A stretch of DNA of 64,000 nucleotides from Cricetomys ansorgei (taxonomy: Eukaryota; Chordata; Mammalia; Rodentia; Nesomyidae): assembly GCA_026225945.1 (NCBI GenBank), contig JAMJFZ010000107.1:47568501-47632500 (forward strand), in the 5' to 3' direction. The notes under the pieces were generated by a model that had not been told where the DNA came from, searched no databases, and saw nothing but the letters and a program-made list of their open reading frames with translations. Made by a program: the position numbers and the translations under genes. Positions 21,601 to 29,400 of the stretch are shown here, one piece after another. Position 1 is the stretch's first letter; every line of letters starts with the position of its first letter.

Positions 21601-24357
21601 AATTAATAAAGAGCATTGGAAAATTCAACGATGGACTCTTATTAAGAAATTGAATATACCTTAACATGAACTCAGAAGCATTAGTGGTAAACTGAGCAGT
21701 GAGATTATTATTATTTAGAAGATTAGTTCTTGAGTGCTGTCTACATAACTTTCACTTTTCATTTTCATAGCAGACTTAAATGTGCCCTGCTTTAGTTAAA
21801 CCCTTTTAGTCATCTACGACAGTTTCCCGGTATCACTGATAAGAAAATGTCACTGATAAGAAATAAGAAAATAAAATTCACCTAACCTTTTGGAGAAGAT
21901 AAGAATTTGTTCTTGTAAGTTCTTGAGACTTTATTGAATTAAAATATTTCAAACTTACAATTAGATATTAATTATTCATTTCATTAAGTACCCTTAAATG
22001 GATGCAAAAATTATTGTATGACTTAAGTCAACTCCAGAACTCCTTCAATGAACAATTACTGCTTTATTACATCTATTTGGGACCAAAGTACAAACTTCAG
22101 AACACCTCCATCATACTAGACTTAGCAGTAAGAGACGCTAGTGTCTCAAAAGTCCCATCTCCCATCTTGGAGACAAGAATAAAAAAACACCAGCATTATT
22201 TACAGAAAAGAGTAAAAGCTACAAAGAATTCCAACAGTGTTTCTGCAATAGTAGTACTAGCATAGTCAACAGTTTTCCAAGATAACATTCTAACTAGAAA
22301 ATCTTCACAGTGTTACTTAAGGGCTCTGTTCCTGTAAAAGGGTAGCATTTCTTCTACCTTTTTATCCTCTCTACCTACAGAGGTAGACAGATAAAAGTAG
22401 AAGGCCAAACACAGGGCATGGTGGCACACACATTTGAGTCCAGCATTTGAGAGGCAGACAGATCCCTGTGTTTGAGGCCAATCTGGTCTAAAGAGCAAAG
22501 ACAACCCCAGGACAGCCAGGGCGATACAAAGTAACCCCGCTTTTCCCCATCCACAGCACACACACCCCAAAAGGATGGACTTGCTTGCTAGGTTTCTCCA
22601 TTTCAGTTAACTACCATTAATTGGATCATGACCTTTTGCCCAAACACACCCACTCCCAAGCACAAAAACAGTTTTCCCTGGGTCTTTGAGTCTTTATTTC
22701 TGAAGCCACATAAATATATATTAAGCCATATAAATATATATTAAGCCACATAAAATTTGGCTTCAGTAAGTCTATTATGCTTTGCTCCTACAGCTGATCT
22801 AAAGCTTTAAGAACATGGATCATGACCCTCTTACTGTGAGTGGGGGAAAGTTGTCACACCTGACCTCCTCTGTACTTGCAAGAACCTTATAAACTTAATT
22901 TTCCACAATGAAACCATCAATGAAGGATGGCCATTCTTTCCTATTTAAAAACACACTGACTTTTTGAAACTTTCCTACAATTTTCAAGAGACAAAGAACC
23001 AAGAAACTCAGTTCAGTCAGCAACAGGGCTCATTCAAACTGATTTTGTAGTGAATTTTTCTTTTGACGATTTCATTTAAAATGACTGGAGATTATAACCT
23101 ACTTGCTTGGAAAAATATTGATGTGTTAACATAAAAATAGCCCCTGACCGTGTGTTCAATAACTCGATATTATTAGCTCATGGATGCATATATATAATTT
23201 GCTATTATATTAATTATATATTATATTACAATATTAATATATAAGATAATATATTAATATGTCAATATATAATAAAACAATATATTGATACTGTTAACAC
23301 ATATATAATTATGTATATGCTATATGACATATATAATATATATCATATTTATACATATACACACATACACATATATTACATAATACAGTAAAGAATCTTA
23401 TTACATATTATAATGTGTATAATGTGACAAGGTTTTTGAAAGGCTAGTGTTTAACCACTCTGGCCTCTATACATAAAATATACTGTGAACCTGTTAATTG
23501 TAAAACTCAGATATCATAAAGCAGTTCTGTTATTTGAAAACCCTTAGCAGCCACGGACATAACTAATACAAAAGTCTGCCACAAACGATTTGACAGGGGG
23601 AAAAAAAAGTCGAAATAATCTGCATTCCTATGTTTCTAGCTTGACAATGATAAAATAAGCAAACTCAAAACACGACGGATAATCTAGATCATGTATGGCA
23701 ATTCCTAAATGTGGAGCCAAAGACAAGAAAGTGAGAAGTGTGCAGACTCTAACAGTTCCAAGAGCGAGGTTATTGGAACAAAGTGAGCTTTAATTACAAA
23801 CTCGAAAGGATCATCACCAGGACAGAGTTAACTGATGAAAACACTGGCTTCCCTTTCCTTTGGTGTTGCAACAGTTTAATTTTTTTCACTTTGTGAAACT
23901 TGTGGATTCTTTCCCAAGTGTCTCTAGTCAGGTGTTAGCATGTTAACAATTCAAGGCAAGGCTACAATCAGGTGAACCAAAGGGAAAGTTAGCGTGAGGG
24001 CTAGGGGGATAATGAATGTGGATCGAGAGACATGGCCCCGTTGTGTCAGTGGTCAGAGCTGCTGAGCCGTGGAGCAGCGCGAGGGACACCCTCGGGAGCC
24101 AGCGCTCAAGCCACAAGAAGGGCTGACCATCAACAGGAGGCGGCTGGCGGAGCGGCCCGCCGGGCTGCTCCGGTGTTTGCAAGCAGCCTGCCCTCCCGCC
24201 CTACTTTTCCCTGGGTCAAAGCTACCAGTCACCTGGAGTGGGAGTTCCGGAGCGACTCGATCAGCCGCTGCTTCTGCTGCTGGAGACTGGTGAGGCCGGC
24301 GGGGGACACGGCCGCGGAGGACGACGCGCTCTTGGTCAGGGGAAAGAGCCAGCTCAT
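140..24357 (-). CDS. VPS37A: VPS37A, ESCRT-I subunit (3' part off the left edge)
   Basis: VPS37A belongs to ESCRT-I (with TSG101, VPS28 and an MVB12/UBAP1 subunit), which sorts ubiquitinated membrane cargo into multivesicular endosomes. Seven coding exons on the minus strand are visible: 24233-24357, 12282-12356, 10896-11010, 10051-10151, 3561-3786, 1543-1613 and 140-267. They sum to 841 nt, so 280 codons plus one base; the family is about 397 residues long. The start MSWLFPLTKSASSSAA is the known N-terminus. Residues about 1-135 form the UEV-like domain (LLPPQFPQEKPVISVFPP, FTMHSDLGKIIQSLLDEFW). A Pro/Ser/Thr-rich linker follows (exon 5). The Mod(r) domain begins near residue 225 (MPDIPDAFPELSEL, LTDMNEQEEVLLEQF). 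All introns are GT-AG and phases agree. The identification comes from recalled human protein sequence. The remaining Mod(r) exons and the 3' UTR are outside the window. Confidence 0.96.
268..1542 (-). other. VPS37A: VPS37A intron 6
   Basis: The intron is 1.3 kb and AT-rich. Its left part (about 365-560) is a plus-oriented rodent LTR-like repeat, listed separately. The rest, 640-1542, shows no recognisable element. Confidence 0.85.
365..565 (+). repeat. Rodent LTR-like interspersed repeat fragment
   Basis: The stretch contains TGACACAAGCTAGAGTCA and the run TTTTCTTAATTAGTGATTGA followed by GGGAGGGCCCAGCCCATTG. I recognise this as a very common murine repeat, probably of the MaLR (ORR1/MT) class. 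A related copy with the same TTTTCTTAATTAGTGATTG core is at about 50198-50400. The family name is not certain. Confidence 0.6.
1543..1613 (-). CDS. VPS37A: VPS37A coding exon 6
   Basis: The exon is 71 nt and encodes INQNGFGYKMPDIPDAFPEL then SEL. The acceptor is TTCTTTAG and the donor GTAAAA. It leads into the Mod(r) domain. Confidence 0.95.
2136..2310 (+). repeat. B1 SINE
   Basis: A diverged B1 (7SL-derived) with GGTGGCACATG, AATCCCAGCACTCAGGAG, AGTTCTAGGACAGCCAGAG and GACCCTGTCTCAAAA, ending in an A-rich AAATAA tail. Confidence 0.85.
2566..2612. repeat. (ACT)n / (ATT)n microsatellite
   Basis: About eleven ACT units turn into ATT units. The tract sits at the A-tail end of the adjacent minus-strand B3 SINE. 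Confidence 0.9.
2609..2850 (-). repeat. B3 SINE (reverse), interrupted by CT repeats
   Basis: On the plus strand GAGACGGGGTTTCTCACTCA, a CTGTCTCT-rich insert, GTGTTGGCATTACAGGCGTG and TTGTGTTTGCACAGCAAAAA are the reverse of a tRNA-derived B3 element. It is old and diverged. Confidence 0.65.
3561..3786 (-). CDS. VPS37A: VPS37A coding exon 5 (Pro/Ser/Thr linker)
   Basis: The exon is 226 nt. It encodes the low-complexity linker from LYSNPSGIPPYPSQGFPFLP to LPVPTTESSAP. The donor is GTTGGT, a weaker consensus. Compared with human, as recalled, substitutions cluster here (for example the last residues), as expected for a disordered linker. Confidence 0.94.
4328..4480 (+). repeat. B1 SINE (diverged)
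   Basis: Contains AATGCCAGCACTCGGGAGG, TTTCAAGGCCATCCTG, AGTGAGTTCTAGG and ACCTTGTCTCAAAAA, then an A-rich tail. Confidence 0.75.
5262..5342 (+). repeat. ID/B4-like tRNA-derived SINE fragment
   Basis: GTAGCATTTCCCAGCAGCC and GGCTCTATCCCCAGCACC resemble the tRNA-Ala-derived ID body (box B side). It is short and diverged. Confidence 0.45.
6642..6860 (+). repeat. B4 SINE (B1-like plus ID-like halves)
   Basis: The B1-like part has AATCCTAGCTACTCAGAGGC and TGAGTTCAAGACTAGCCT. It is followed by the ID-like GAGCTCAGAGGTAGAGTACT and an A-run. B1 followed by ID is the B4 structure. Confidence 0.7.
7428..7472. repeat. (GC)n(CA)n microsatellite
   Basis: Alternating GCGCGCACGCGC followed by about 15 CA units, a purine-pyrimidine alternating run with Z-DNA potential. 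Confidence 0.95.
7778..8050 (+). repeat. B3 SINE
   Basis: Contains GTAAGATGGCTCAATCAGTA, AACATGAGGACTTGAG, GAGGATCCCTGGAGCTCACT and GAAACTGTCTCAAGAAATAA. This is the order of the tRNA-derived B3 family. Confidence 0.75.
9073..9297 (+). repeat. B4 SINE
   Basis: The B1-like half has GGTGGCATAGGCCTGTAATT and GACCCTGTCTTAAAATAAAA. The ID half is GGGGATGGTGCTCAGTGGTA then GAGCCTTTGCTTGGCAAGC. A CA repeat follows at the tail. Confidence 0.75.
9298..9332. repeat. (CA)n microsatellite
   Basis: About 17 uninterrupted CA units at the 3' end of a B4 SINE. Confidence 0.95.
10051..10151 (-). CDS. VPS37A: VPS37A coding exon 4
   Basis: The exon is 101 nt and encodes FTMHSDLGKIIQSLLDEFW followed by KNPPVLAPTSTAFP. 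The acceptor is TTTCAG and the donor GTAAGT. It covers the C-terminal helix of the UEV-like domain and the start of the Pro-rich linker. Confidence 0.95.
10152..10895 (-). other. VPS37A: VPS37A intron 3
   Basis: The intron is 744 bp. It holds one plus-oriented B2 SINE (10275-10505) and otherwise unremarkable AT-rich sequence. Confidence 0.9.
10275..10505 (+). repeat. B2 SINE
   Basis: Starts GGGCTGGAGCGATGGCTCAG (tRNA-derived A box side), contains CACAATCTCTGTAACTCCAG, and ends in an AAATAAAAATAAA tail typical of B2. Confidence 0.88.
10896..11010 (-). CDS. VPS37A: VPS37A coding exon 3
   Basis: The exon is 115 nt and encodes LLPPQFPQEKPVISVFPPIR through TSPLVSN. The acceptor is TTTACTAG and the donor GTACGT. 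It restores frame 0 after 315 coding nt. It holds the core of the UEV-like fold. Confidence 0.95.
11011..12281 (-). other. VPS37A: VPS37A intron 2
   Basis: The intron is 1.27 kb and very AT-rich. A short GTGTGTGTGTGT tract is at 11415-11427. I see no SINE and no gene. Confidence 0.85.
12282..12356 (-). CDS. VPS37A: VPS37A coding exon 2
   Basis: The exon is 75 nt and encodes IAEIQKDVEYRLPFTVNNLT and the following ININ. The acceptor is CTGTTATAG and the donor GTAAGT. It is part of the UEV-like domain. Confidence 0.95.
12845..12975 (-). repeat. B1 SINE (reverse)
   Basis: The plus strand reads TTTGAGACAAGTCTTACTAT, ATCTGCCTCTGCCTCTCCAG and TACTGGAATTAACAAGTGTC, the reverse complement of a diverged B1. 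Confidence 0.85.
13445..13870 (-). repeat. Rodent interspersed repeat split by a (TA)n tract
   Basis: CAGTTACTTTTCTATTGCTT, GGCAGCAGGTAGGTATGGTG, CAACTGGGGACCAGATATTC and GAGCCTATGGGAGCCATTCT are hallmarks of a common murine repeat. I think it is an LTR or old DNA element but cannot name it with certainty. The orientation is uncertain. Confidence 0.5.
13499..13556. repeat. (TA)n microsatellite
   Basis: About 28 uninterrupted TA units, likely length-polymorphic and prone to assembly error. Confidence 0.95.
13975..14245 (+). repeat. Rodent interspersed repeat, same family as 61880-62180
   Basis: GTGACCTTGTTGGAGTAGGT, GGGGGTGGGATCTGAGGTTT, TGGACTAAACCTCTGAAATT and GGCCATGGTGTCTCTTCACA match a familiar murine repeat. 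A polyadenylation-like AATAAAAC precedes its end. I do not assign a family name. Confidence 0.6.
14877..14911. repeat. (ATT)n microsatellite
   Basis: ATT repeats with one ACT interruption. Confidence 0.9.
15679..16320 (+). mobile_element. Probable solo LTR of an endogenous retrovirus (tentative)
   Basis: This is an isolated GC-rich patch in AT-rich intron DNA. It begins with TGTGGGGTTGTGTCTCC, has a TTACTTAAACAGGG motif near 16015-16030 and an AATAAA at 16041-16046, and then a GC-rich segment with GTTCTTTGCGCCCCGC. That order (promoter-like, AATAAA, CG-rich tail) resembles R-U5 of a class II LTR. I found no target-site duplication, so both ends are approximate. Open frames across it (15882-16328, 16055-16360) look like composition artefacts. 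Confidence 0.4.
16790..16882 (-). repeat. B1 SINE fragment (reverse)
   Basis: GACCAGGCTGGTTTTGAACT, CTGCCTCTGCCTCCCAAGTG and GCTGGGATTAAAGGTGTGC are a well conserved reverse B1 lacking its 3' part. Confidence 0.9.
17262..17335 (-). repeat. ID-like SINE fragment (reverse)
   Basis: GCTGGGGATCAAACATATG and GGCAATGCCCTACCACTAAA read as the reverse complement of an ID/B4 tRNA-derived body. Confidence 0.55.
17371..17562 (+). repeat. B2 SINE
   Basis: GGCCTAGAGAGATGGCTCAG then CAGTTAAGAGCATG, CACATGGCAGCTCACCACCA, and an AAATAAATAAATC tail. Confidence 0.88.
18063..18185 (+). repeat. B1 SINE
   Basis: GTGTGCCTGTAATCTTAGCA, GAGTTCCAGGCCAGACAGGG and CTACACAAAG mark a diverged B1. Confidence 0.8.
18611..18653. 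repeat. (CA)n microsatellite
   Basis: About 21 CA units. Confidence 0.95.
19563..19615 (-). repeat. B1 fragment (reverse)
   Basis: CCTGCCTCTGCCTGCTGAGG then GCTGGGACTGCCACCATG, a short reverse B1 remnant. Confidence 0.55.
20095..20420 (-). repeat. Possible old LTR-like repeat
   Basis: CAGCTTATCAAGAATAGCTT, TTTTGGCTCACAGTTCTTGA and TTTCAGCCCATGATTGGTTA resemble a recurrent murine LTR-type repeat. Family and orientation are uncertain. Confidence 0.4.
20635..20762 (-). repeat. B2-like SINE fragment (reverse)
   Basis: A TGTGTATATATGTGTATGTG tract, then GATCCCAGGGATTGAGGTCA and CAACTGAGTTATCTCTC, read as the reverse of a diverged B2 head. Confidence 0.5.
21189..21640 (+). mobile_element. LTR-like segment (tentative)
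   Basis: Begins TGTGGGATATTTTACTCCTG, is moderately GC-rich, and carries AATAAAGAGC near 21605, preceded by a conserved-looking CTGCCTAGCCGCCCGGGTA. This fits a solo LTR, but a gene-derived insertion cannot be excluded. No target-site duplication was found. Confidence 0.3.
22408..22560 (+). repeat. B1 SINE
   Basis: GGGCATGGTGGCACACACAT, GTTTGAGGCCAATCTGGTCT and CAGGACAGCCAGGGCGATAC, with a short internal insertion. Confidence 0.8.
22702..22756. repeat. 20-bp tandem repeat, about 2.6 copies
   Basis: A 20-bp unit, AGCCACATAAATATATATTA, occurs at 22704, 22724 (one change) and partially at 22744. Confidence 0.85.
23165..23400. repeat. AT-rich low-complexity block
   Basis: Long runs of ATATTA, TATATAA and CATATATA with almost no G or C, 650 bp from the VPS37A exon 1 CpG island. 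Confidence 0.85.
24233..24357 (-). CDS. VPS37A: VPS37A coding exon 1
   Basis: The ATG is at 24357-24355 and the exon encodes residues 1-41 plus two bases, ending LIESLRNSHS. The donor is GTGACT at 24232. It lies inside the CpG island. The start is chosen because the first residues match the conserved N-terminus and the upstream minus-strand sequence is GC-rich leader. Confidence 0.95.
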
Positions 24358-24600
24358 CCTCCCCGGGTCCCCGGGCCCGAGGCCCTAGAAGGCTCCGGCC
24401 TGCTCCTCCCGGCTCAGCCCAGCAGTTCCCCGGCGACCAAGCACGGCCGGGACGCCAGGGGCCGTGCCTTCTCCCGCACGCCGCGCACGCTAGTCTCTGG
24501 CTACGGTGGTTCGAGCTTCTCCACTACGGGCGGCCGGAGAGGGGCAACTCGCCTAAGGAGACTGGCTCCGGTTCGCTCGCGGCTAACACCACCCCGCCAG
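24358..24600 (-). promoter_or_regulatory. VPS37A: VPS37A 5' leader / core promoter region
   Basis: GC-rich sequence directly upstream of the VPS37A ATG on the minus strand. Its start site is not determined. Confidence 0.6.
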
Positions 24601-24799
24601 TTAGCTAGGCCCGCCGCCAGCCGCCGCCTGCCGCCCGGAGCTCCACAGCCGCGTCCGTCACCTGCCCGCTCCGCCCCCCTGAGCGCCCCGCCCCCTCGGC
24701 GCCTGGCGTCATCATGCCGCGCCCTCGCCAGGACGTGCGAGGAGCGGCGACGCAGCGCTGGGCAGCGCAGCTCCAGCTCCCCTTTCCCCTTTGCAGGGC

Positions 24800-24931
24800 G
24801 AGAGGTGTCTATGGGGCACCCGCTGCCGCCGCCGGTACCGCCACCGCCACCGCCGCCGGGTGCTATCTCTATGGCGAGGAGGAGGAGGAGGAGTGCGAGC
24901 CCAGAGACACAAGTAGATCCGGCGGGACCCG
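24800..24931 (+). other. CNOT7: CNOT7 non-coding exon 1 (approximate 5' end)
   Basis: Contains GCC/ACC trinucleotide runs (24820-24865) and a GAG run (24872-24892). It ends at a good donor, CCCG|GTGCGT, at 24932. It would splice to 26223, giving a 5' UTR in two exons. The donor is inferred from consensus and position; the 5' end is a guess. Confidence 0.55.
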
Positions 24932-26222
24932 GTGCGTGCTGGGGCAATGGGAAAGGGGCGGGAATGAGGACCTGAGAGGGCGCGCGATGGCGCCGGCTGA
25001 AGCGCGGCTGTGGCTAACAGAGCTGGTAGACAGGGAAGGAGGGGTAACGGGCCGGGGGCCTGACAGGAGCCCGGCGCGCAGTGATGACGCCACCGCTTTG
25101 TACCTGGGACTTCGTTGTGGGAAGAAAATTGAGAGTGGAGGGCGGTGGCCTACTTCTGTACTACTAGCTTGTCTTCTTCGCAGTGGTTGGGAGTCAATCT
25201 GGCTCTAGTAAATGCTATCAGCACCTTCACCCTGGCTGTCTGCCAGCGAAGAGGTTATCATTGACATGAATGCGTCTGTGCTTGCTTCACGTTTCTCTGG
25301 GAGCCCACGGAGGACGTGCGACCTCAGTAATGAGAAGGCCTTTAGTACCTCTTCAGGGCCCCTGAGACCGCAGTAGAGAGAGGGGTGGAGGAAAGCAGTG
25401 TTAAATTACAATGTTTCCGGTGTGTGTGTGTGTGTGTGTGTGTCTATGTGTCTATGTCTATGTCAGTGTGTCTGTGTTATCAGGGAGAGGAGTAAGAAAG
25501 AAGGCGTGCCCAGACCACCTTTCTAAGATTATTCCAGTTTACATTTAGAGTTTAGGATACAAGGCATCCTCTTTTAAACCCCCCCCCCCCGCCAATCTAG
25601 CATTTTGGAATTTTCTTGTTTCAGTCCCTGTTTGTCTGCATTACCTCACCATTGTATATCGTGAACCTTGTGTTCATGGTCCAGAAACATGAGCCCCCCC
25701 CCGCTTTGGTAGCCAGGGGAAATAGTCGGTTTTTTTTGAAATTAGAAAATTTTAGGTGCACACATTCTGTTGCCTTCTTTCTTTGTTCCTCCGGCTCTAT
25801 GGATATTGGTTTCTGAGATTGCCTGGTGCCTCTGATCTGGTTTGAATGAATACCAACACCAGTAATGGAGAATTTTTTTAATCAAGTAAGATTTTAAATG
25901 TTTTGTTAGAAGAATAAAGGCAAGCACTACTTTTGTATTGAAATGTTTGGTCTTGTTAATTTCTTTTTTTTTTTTTTAACTCGAAATGAGTCTAGTTTTG
26001 TATGGAGTGAGTTGAACTTGGAGCAAATCTTAATTAGTGAGATTTGCATTCAACTGAGAAATCAGTGTTGTGGTGCTTTTATTCTCTATTACCTTAAGAA
26101 AAGTAACATTTTAAAACTTGATTTTGTTATGAATCATAAACTTTGAATAAGTAACCTTGGGTTTATATCAGCCCAATTCTATGATTCACATTTATGGTAA
26201 TCGGTGGTTTTTATTTCAACAG
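24932..26222 (+). other. CNOT7: CNOT7 intron 1
   Basis: Begins inside the CpG island. It contains a GT repeat (25419-25444), a C-run (25579-25590) and a T-run (25966-25978). I see no SINE. The acceptor TTTCAACAG is at 26214-26222. Confidence 0.7.
25419..25444. repeat. (GT)n microsatellite
   Basis: About 12 GT units, followed by TCTATGTG variants. Confidence 0.9.
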
Positions 26223-26434
26223 GTACACAAGTAAAGGGTAAAGTATTTTTATGAAACAAATCTTCAATCAAGTGTAACATTTTGATGCTTGGCATCTAGA
26301 CTCCTTGTGCTATCACTATGCCAGCAGCAACTGTAGATCATAGCCAAAGAATTTGTGAAGTTTGGGCTTGTAACCTGGATGAAGAGATGAAGAAAATTCG
26401 TCAAGTTATCCGAAAATATAATTATGTTGCTATG
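26223..26434 (+). CDS. CNOT7: CNOT7 exon 2 (5' UTR 26223-26317, coding 26318-26434)
   Basis: The first 95 nt are leader. The coding part encodes residues 1-39, ending IRKYNYVAM. The donor is GTAGGG, and the exon ends on a codon boundary just before the catalytic D40. Confidence 0.95.
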
Positions 26435-29400
26435 GTAGGGACATGATTATATCTTTAAAACGCTTTTTGTAAGGGTGAAGTGGGAATTTTGTGTGTGTGA
26501 CATGTTCTTTCACTGGCCTGGAGATTGCTAACCTAATTGAGCTGACTGTCCAGGAAGCCCCAGGGATCCACCTGCCTCTGCTTTTCAAGGACTTAAATTA
26601 CAAGCACATGCTACTATGCAATGAACATAGATAATAGGTACTGAACTCCAGTCCCTATGCTTGCATGTCAAGCACTTTACCAAATGAACTGTCTCCCCAA
26701 GCCCTGAGGAGAGATTTTAAAAACCTTGAGTTGTCCTTTTCATTGATATCTAGGGATTGATTTAATCCAGCGGAGGGGGGTGTTCCCTCCAGCAAGGCCT
26801 ATCAAACAAACCTGTATTTTGACAGGTTGAGTTTGTTACTACTTGCATTAATCAGCAAGGGATTAGAAGTCATAGACATTTGAATAAAAGTGTTAGAAGT
26901 GCTTTGGTATTTGGCTTCTGTCAGGTGGTTTAAAGTCTTAAGGGAGACAGGCTTCCTTATCTCAGGAAGCTATGCTATTTCTGTGGGTTCTTACCGAGCC
27001 TCAGCTGCTGAGTGAGAAGACAAGAGTGAGATACCAAGGCTTCAAAGGGAGGATAGTCACTCATTTAGGTCGGATGAGAAACTTAATCCTTTTATGATTT
27101 AGTCAGATTTCTTTTTTTCTCCTTTTTTTCCCTCCTGACTCTGTTAGGACATGATTATAGAATGTGCTTGTCTGATGTTGAAATTTTGTGAAACTGATTA
27201 TTACATTCAACAGGAGAACATTAGAGCCTATCTAAGAAAGTCAGCTGGGTTCTGAGCAATCCCAAGGCCGTCTTTTTAGTACCAGATAAGTTTCCAGAAG
27301 CCAGAGAGTTCCTGAGTATCTTTTTCAAATAAAAAAAAAAACAAATTAGATCTTTTAGGAAAATGTTGCTAGCACTCCGGAAACACACAAGATTGTTAAA
27401 TAGTTGTGCCCCTTATAGATTGTATTCTATCTACTAGACTGTACAGTTATTTTTCTGCTTTTTTGTTGCACTTTGTGCATTTGTTACAGCCAGTCTTTTG
27501 TTTTCTAGACCCACTCAATTATTAGCTCTAGAAAGCAGTGTTTTAGTGTCTTACACAGCTATTCCAATAATTGGCTGGTGGTTGTACTAAATCCAAGAAG
27601 TTTTGATTTCTTTACTGTTTCATATTGACTTACTAGTTCTTTTTTTTTTTTTTTGGTTTTTAGCTCACCTTAATTTAAATTCTCATGTTAACATAATAAT
27701 TTTCTTAGTATCACAAGTTTAAAAAAAAATGGAACAAGTGCTTCTCTGAAAATGAACAGGATGCTTACATAAAATAGACATCGCTGTACATAGACAACCT
27801 TTCATTTAATAAAGGTGTACTCATCCAGAATCAGAGCTGAAACTTTCTATTTGGTCAGGGAGTGTTATTTTCAAAGGCAGTAGAAATTCCTAGTGTGCAT
27901 TTATTTCTTAGATGATAAGGAATAGCTATATTACAGAAATAACAGCCTACAAGAGGGAGTGAGAATTTTGACATGCTTGCTGTGAATTATACAGAAAACA
28001 CTGGGTTAACTAAAGAAATGACAAGTGGAGCTTTTCTCTTTATTTTGGTGTCTAGATAAATCTTGTCTCACAGAAGTAATTGGAAAGTATACTATTTTTT
28101 TCTACTTTTTAATCAATTCTGCATGCTGTTTGAGTTTAATAATGGAGTTGCTATAAGCATAGTTTCATATGACTATTTCTTAGGAATGACTTCATAATTT
28201 TTCTTTCTTTGGATGTAAAACATGTTTGCTCGAGTTTATCATAAGTTACTTATACAGGATAATAAATTAAGTTTAAACTTAAGAAAAAGTAATTAAGTTT
28301 ATAGAATTTTGGAGTCTAAAAAGTAATGCTCTTCATACTTAAAGAATACCTAATAATTAAATATTAACATACAGAATATCATTGTAACAAGTCTCAGAGT
28401 TGCATCAAAAATTATTTTAGAATTTATGGATTATTTATGACCATTTAGTAAATAATGAATCTTAAAATTATTTTACAGGACACCGAGTTTCCAGGTGTTG
28501 TTGCAAGGCCCATTGGAGAATTCAGAAGCAATGCTGACTATCAATACCAGCTATTACGGTGTAATGTGGACTTGTTAAAGATAATTCAGCTAGGACTTAC
28601 ATTTATGAATGAGCAAGGAGAATACCCTCCAGGAACTTCAACTTGGCAGTTTAATTTTAAATTTAATTTGACGTAAGTGGGAAATAAATACATAATATAA
28701 ACCAACTTTTTGTTTCTAGTTTAATTTTAGGAATTTAATTTGAATGTAGTGAAATTCTAACTGAATTTGCTGTAGTTTACCTGGAAATTTTTCAAAAAGC
28801 TTAGGCTTATCAAGAGATGAAAAGAATTGAGATAATAAAAACTTCTAATTACGAAGACTGTTTAATTATAGAGATGTTATTTCTAAAATATGACTGTCAC
28901 TTTTCCTGTGAAATTGTATTTTTCTTATTGTTATCTGTTGTTTGTCATTGTTTAAGGTGCTGCAGATTAAACCTGAGGTCCTAAGACATGAATCTTAGGA
29001 TATTGATTTTACTATTTTGTTGTTTTGCTTTTTGAGACAGGGCTTCTGCTTCTCAAGTGCTGGAATTAAAGGCATGTGCCACCACACCTAGAACTTTCAC
29101 ATTTTTTGTGCCCAATTTGAAATAGATACAATGGGGTGGGGGTGCGCTTTTGCTGACTAAGCAAACAGGTACCATTCAGCTAGAACACCAGTCCACTATA
29201 GACTTGTTATAGTAGTCATCATTTCTATGAAGAGATTTTTATTATAGTCATACTTTGCATCTTAAATTGACTCTTATCGCATGCAATGAGTTGTTTCTTG
29301 GAAAGCTGGATATATTTATTTTCAAATCCATGTTCTTTAATAACTATTCCCGTGTAGTCCACAAAACCACTCAATCTACATACAGGAAGTGTAATAGTAT

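Larger units (their letters stand above)
12357..24232 (-). other. VPS37A: VPS37A intron 1 (11.9 kb)
   Basis: This first intron contains B1 pieces (12845-12975, 16790-16882, 18063-18185, 22408-22560), a B2 (17371-17560), TA, TTA and CA microsatellites, several LTR-like segments (13445-13870, 13975-14245, 15679-16320, 20095-20420, 21189-21640) and an AT-rich block (23165-23400). Stretches 14260-14870, 14920-15670, 18660-20090, 21650-22400 and 22760-23160 show nothing I can name. No coding exon of another gene was seen. Confidence 0.8.
24030..25120. promoter_or_regulatory. CpG island with bidirectional VPS37A/CNOT7 promoter
   Basis: The window is otherwise AT-rich, but here CpG is dense. VPS37A exon 1 (minus, ATG at 24357) and the presumed CNOT7 non-coding exon 1 (plus, donor near 24931) point away from each other with about 500 bp between them. 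CRE-like half-sites (TGACGCC on either strand near 24705 and 25084) and a GATGGCGCC motif near 24985 are visible, and there is no clear TATA box. The head-to-head arrangement is as in human. Exact transcription starts cannot be read from the sequence. Confidence 0.85.

Noticed and set aside
22702..22756. CRISPR-like direct repeats
   Set aside because: The 20-bp units are contiguous with no spacers, and the host is a mammal.
24238..24975. 245-codon open frame on the plus strand in the CpG island
   Set aside because: Arg/Pro/Ala-rich composition is what GC-rich DNA gives in any frame. It overlaps VPS37A exon 1 in antisense and has no recognisable domain.
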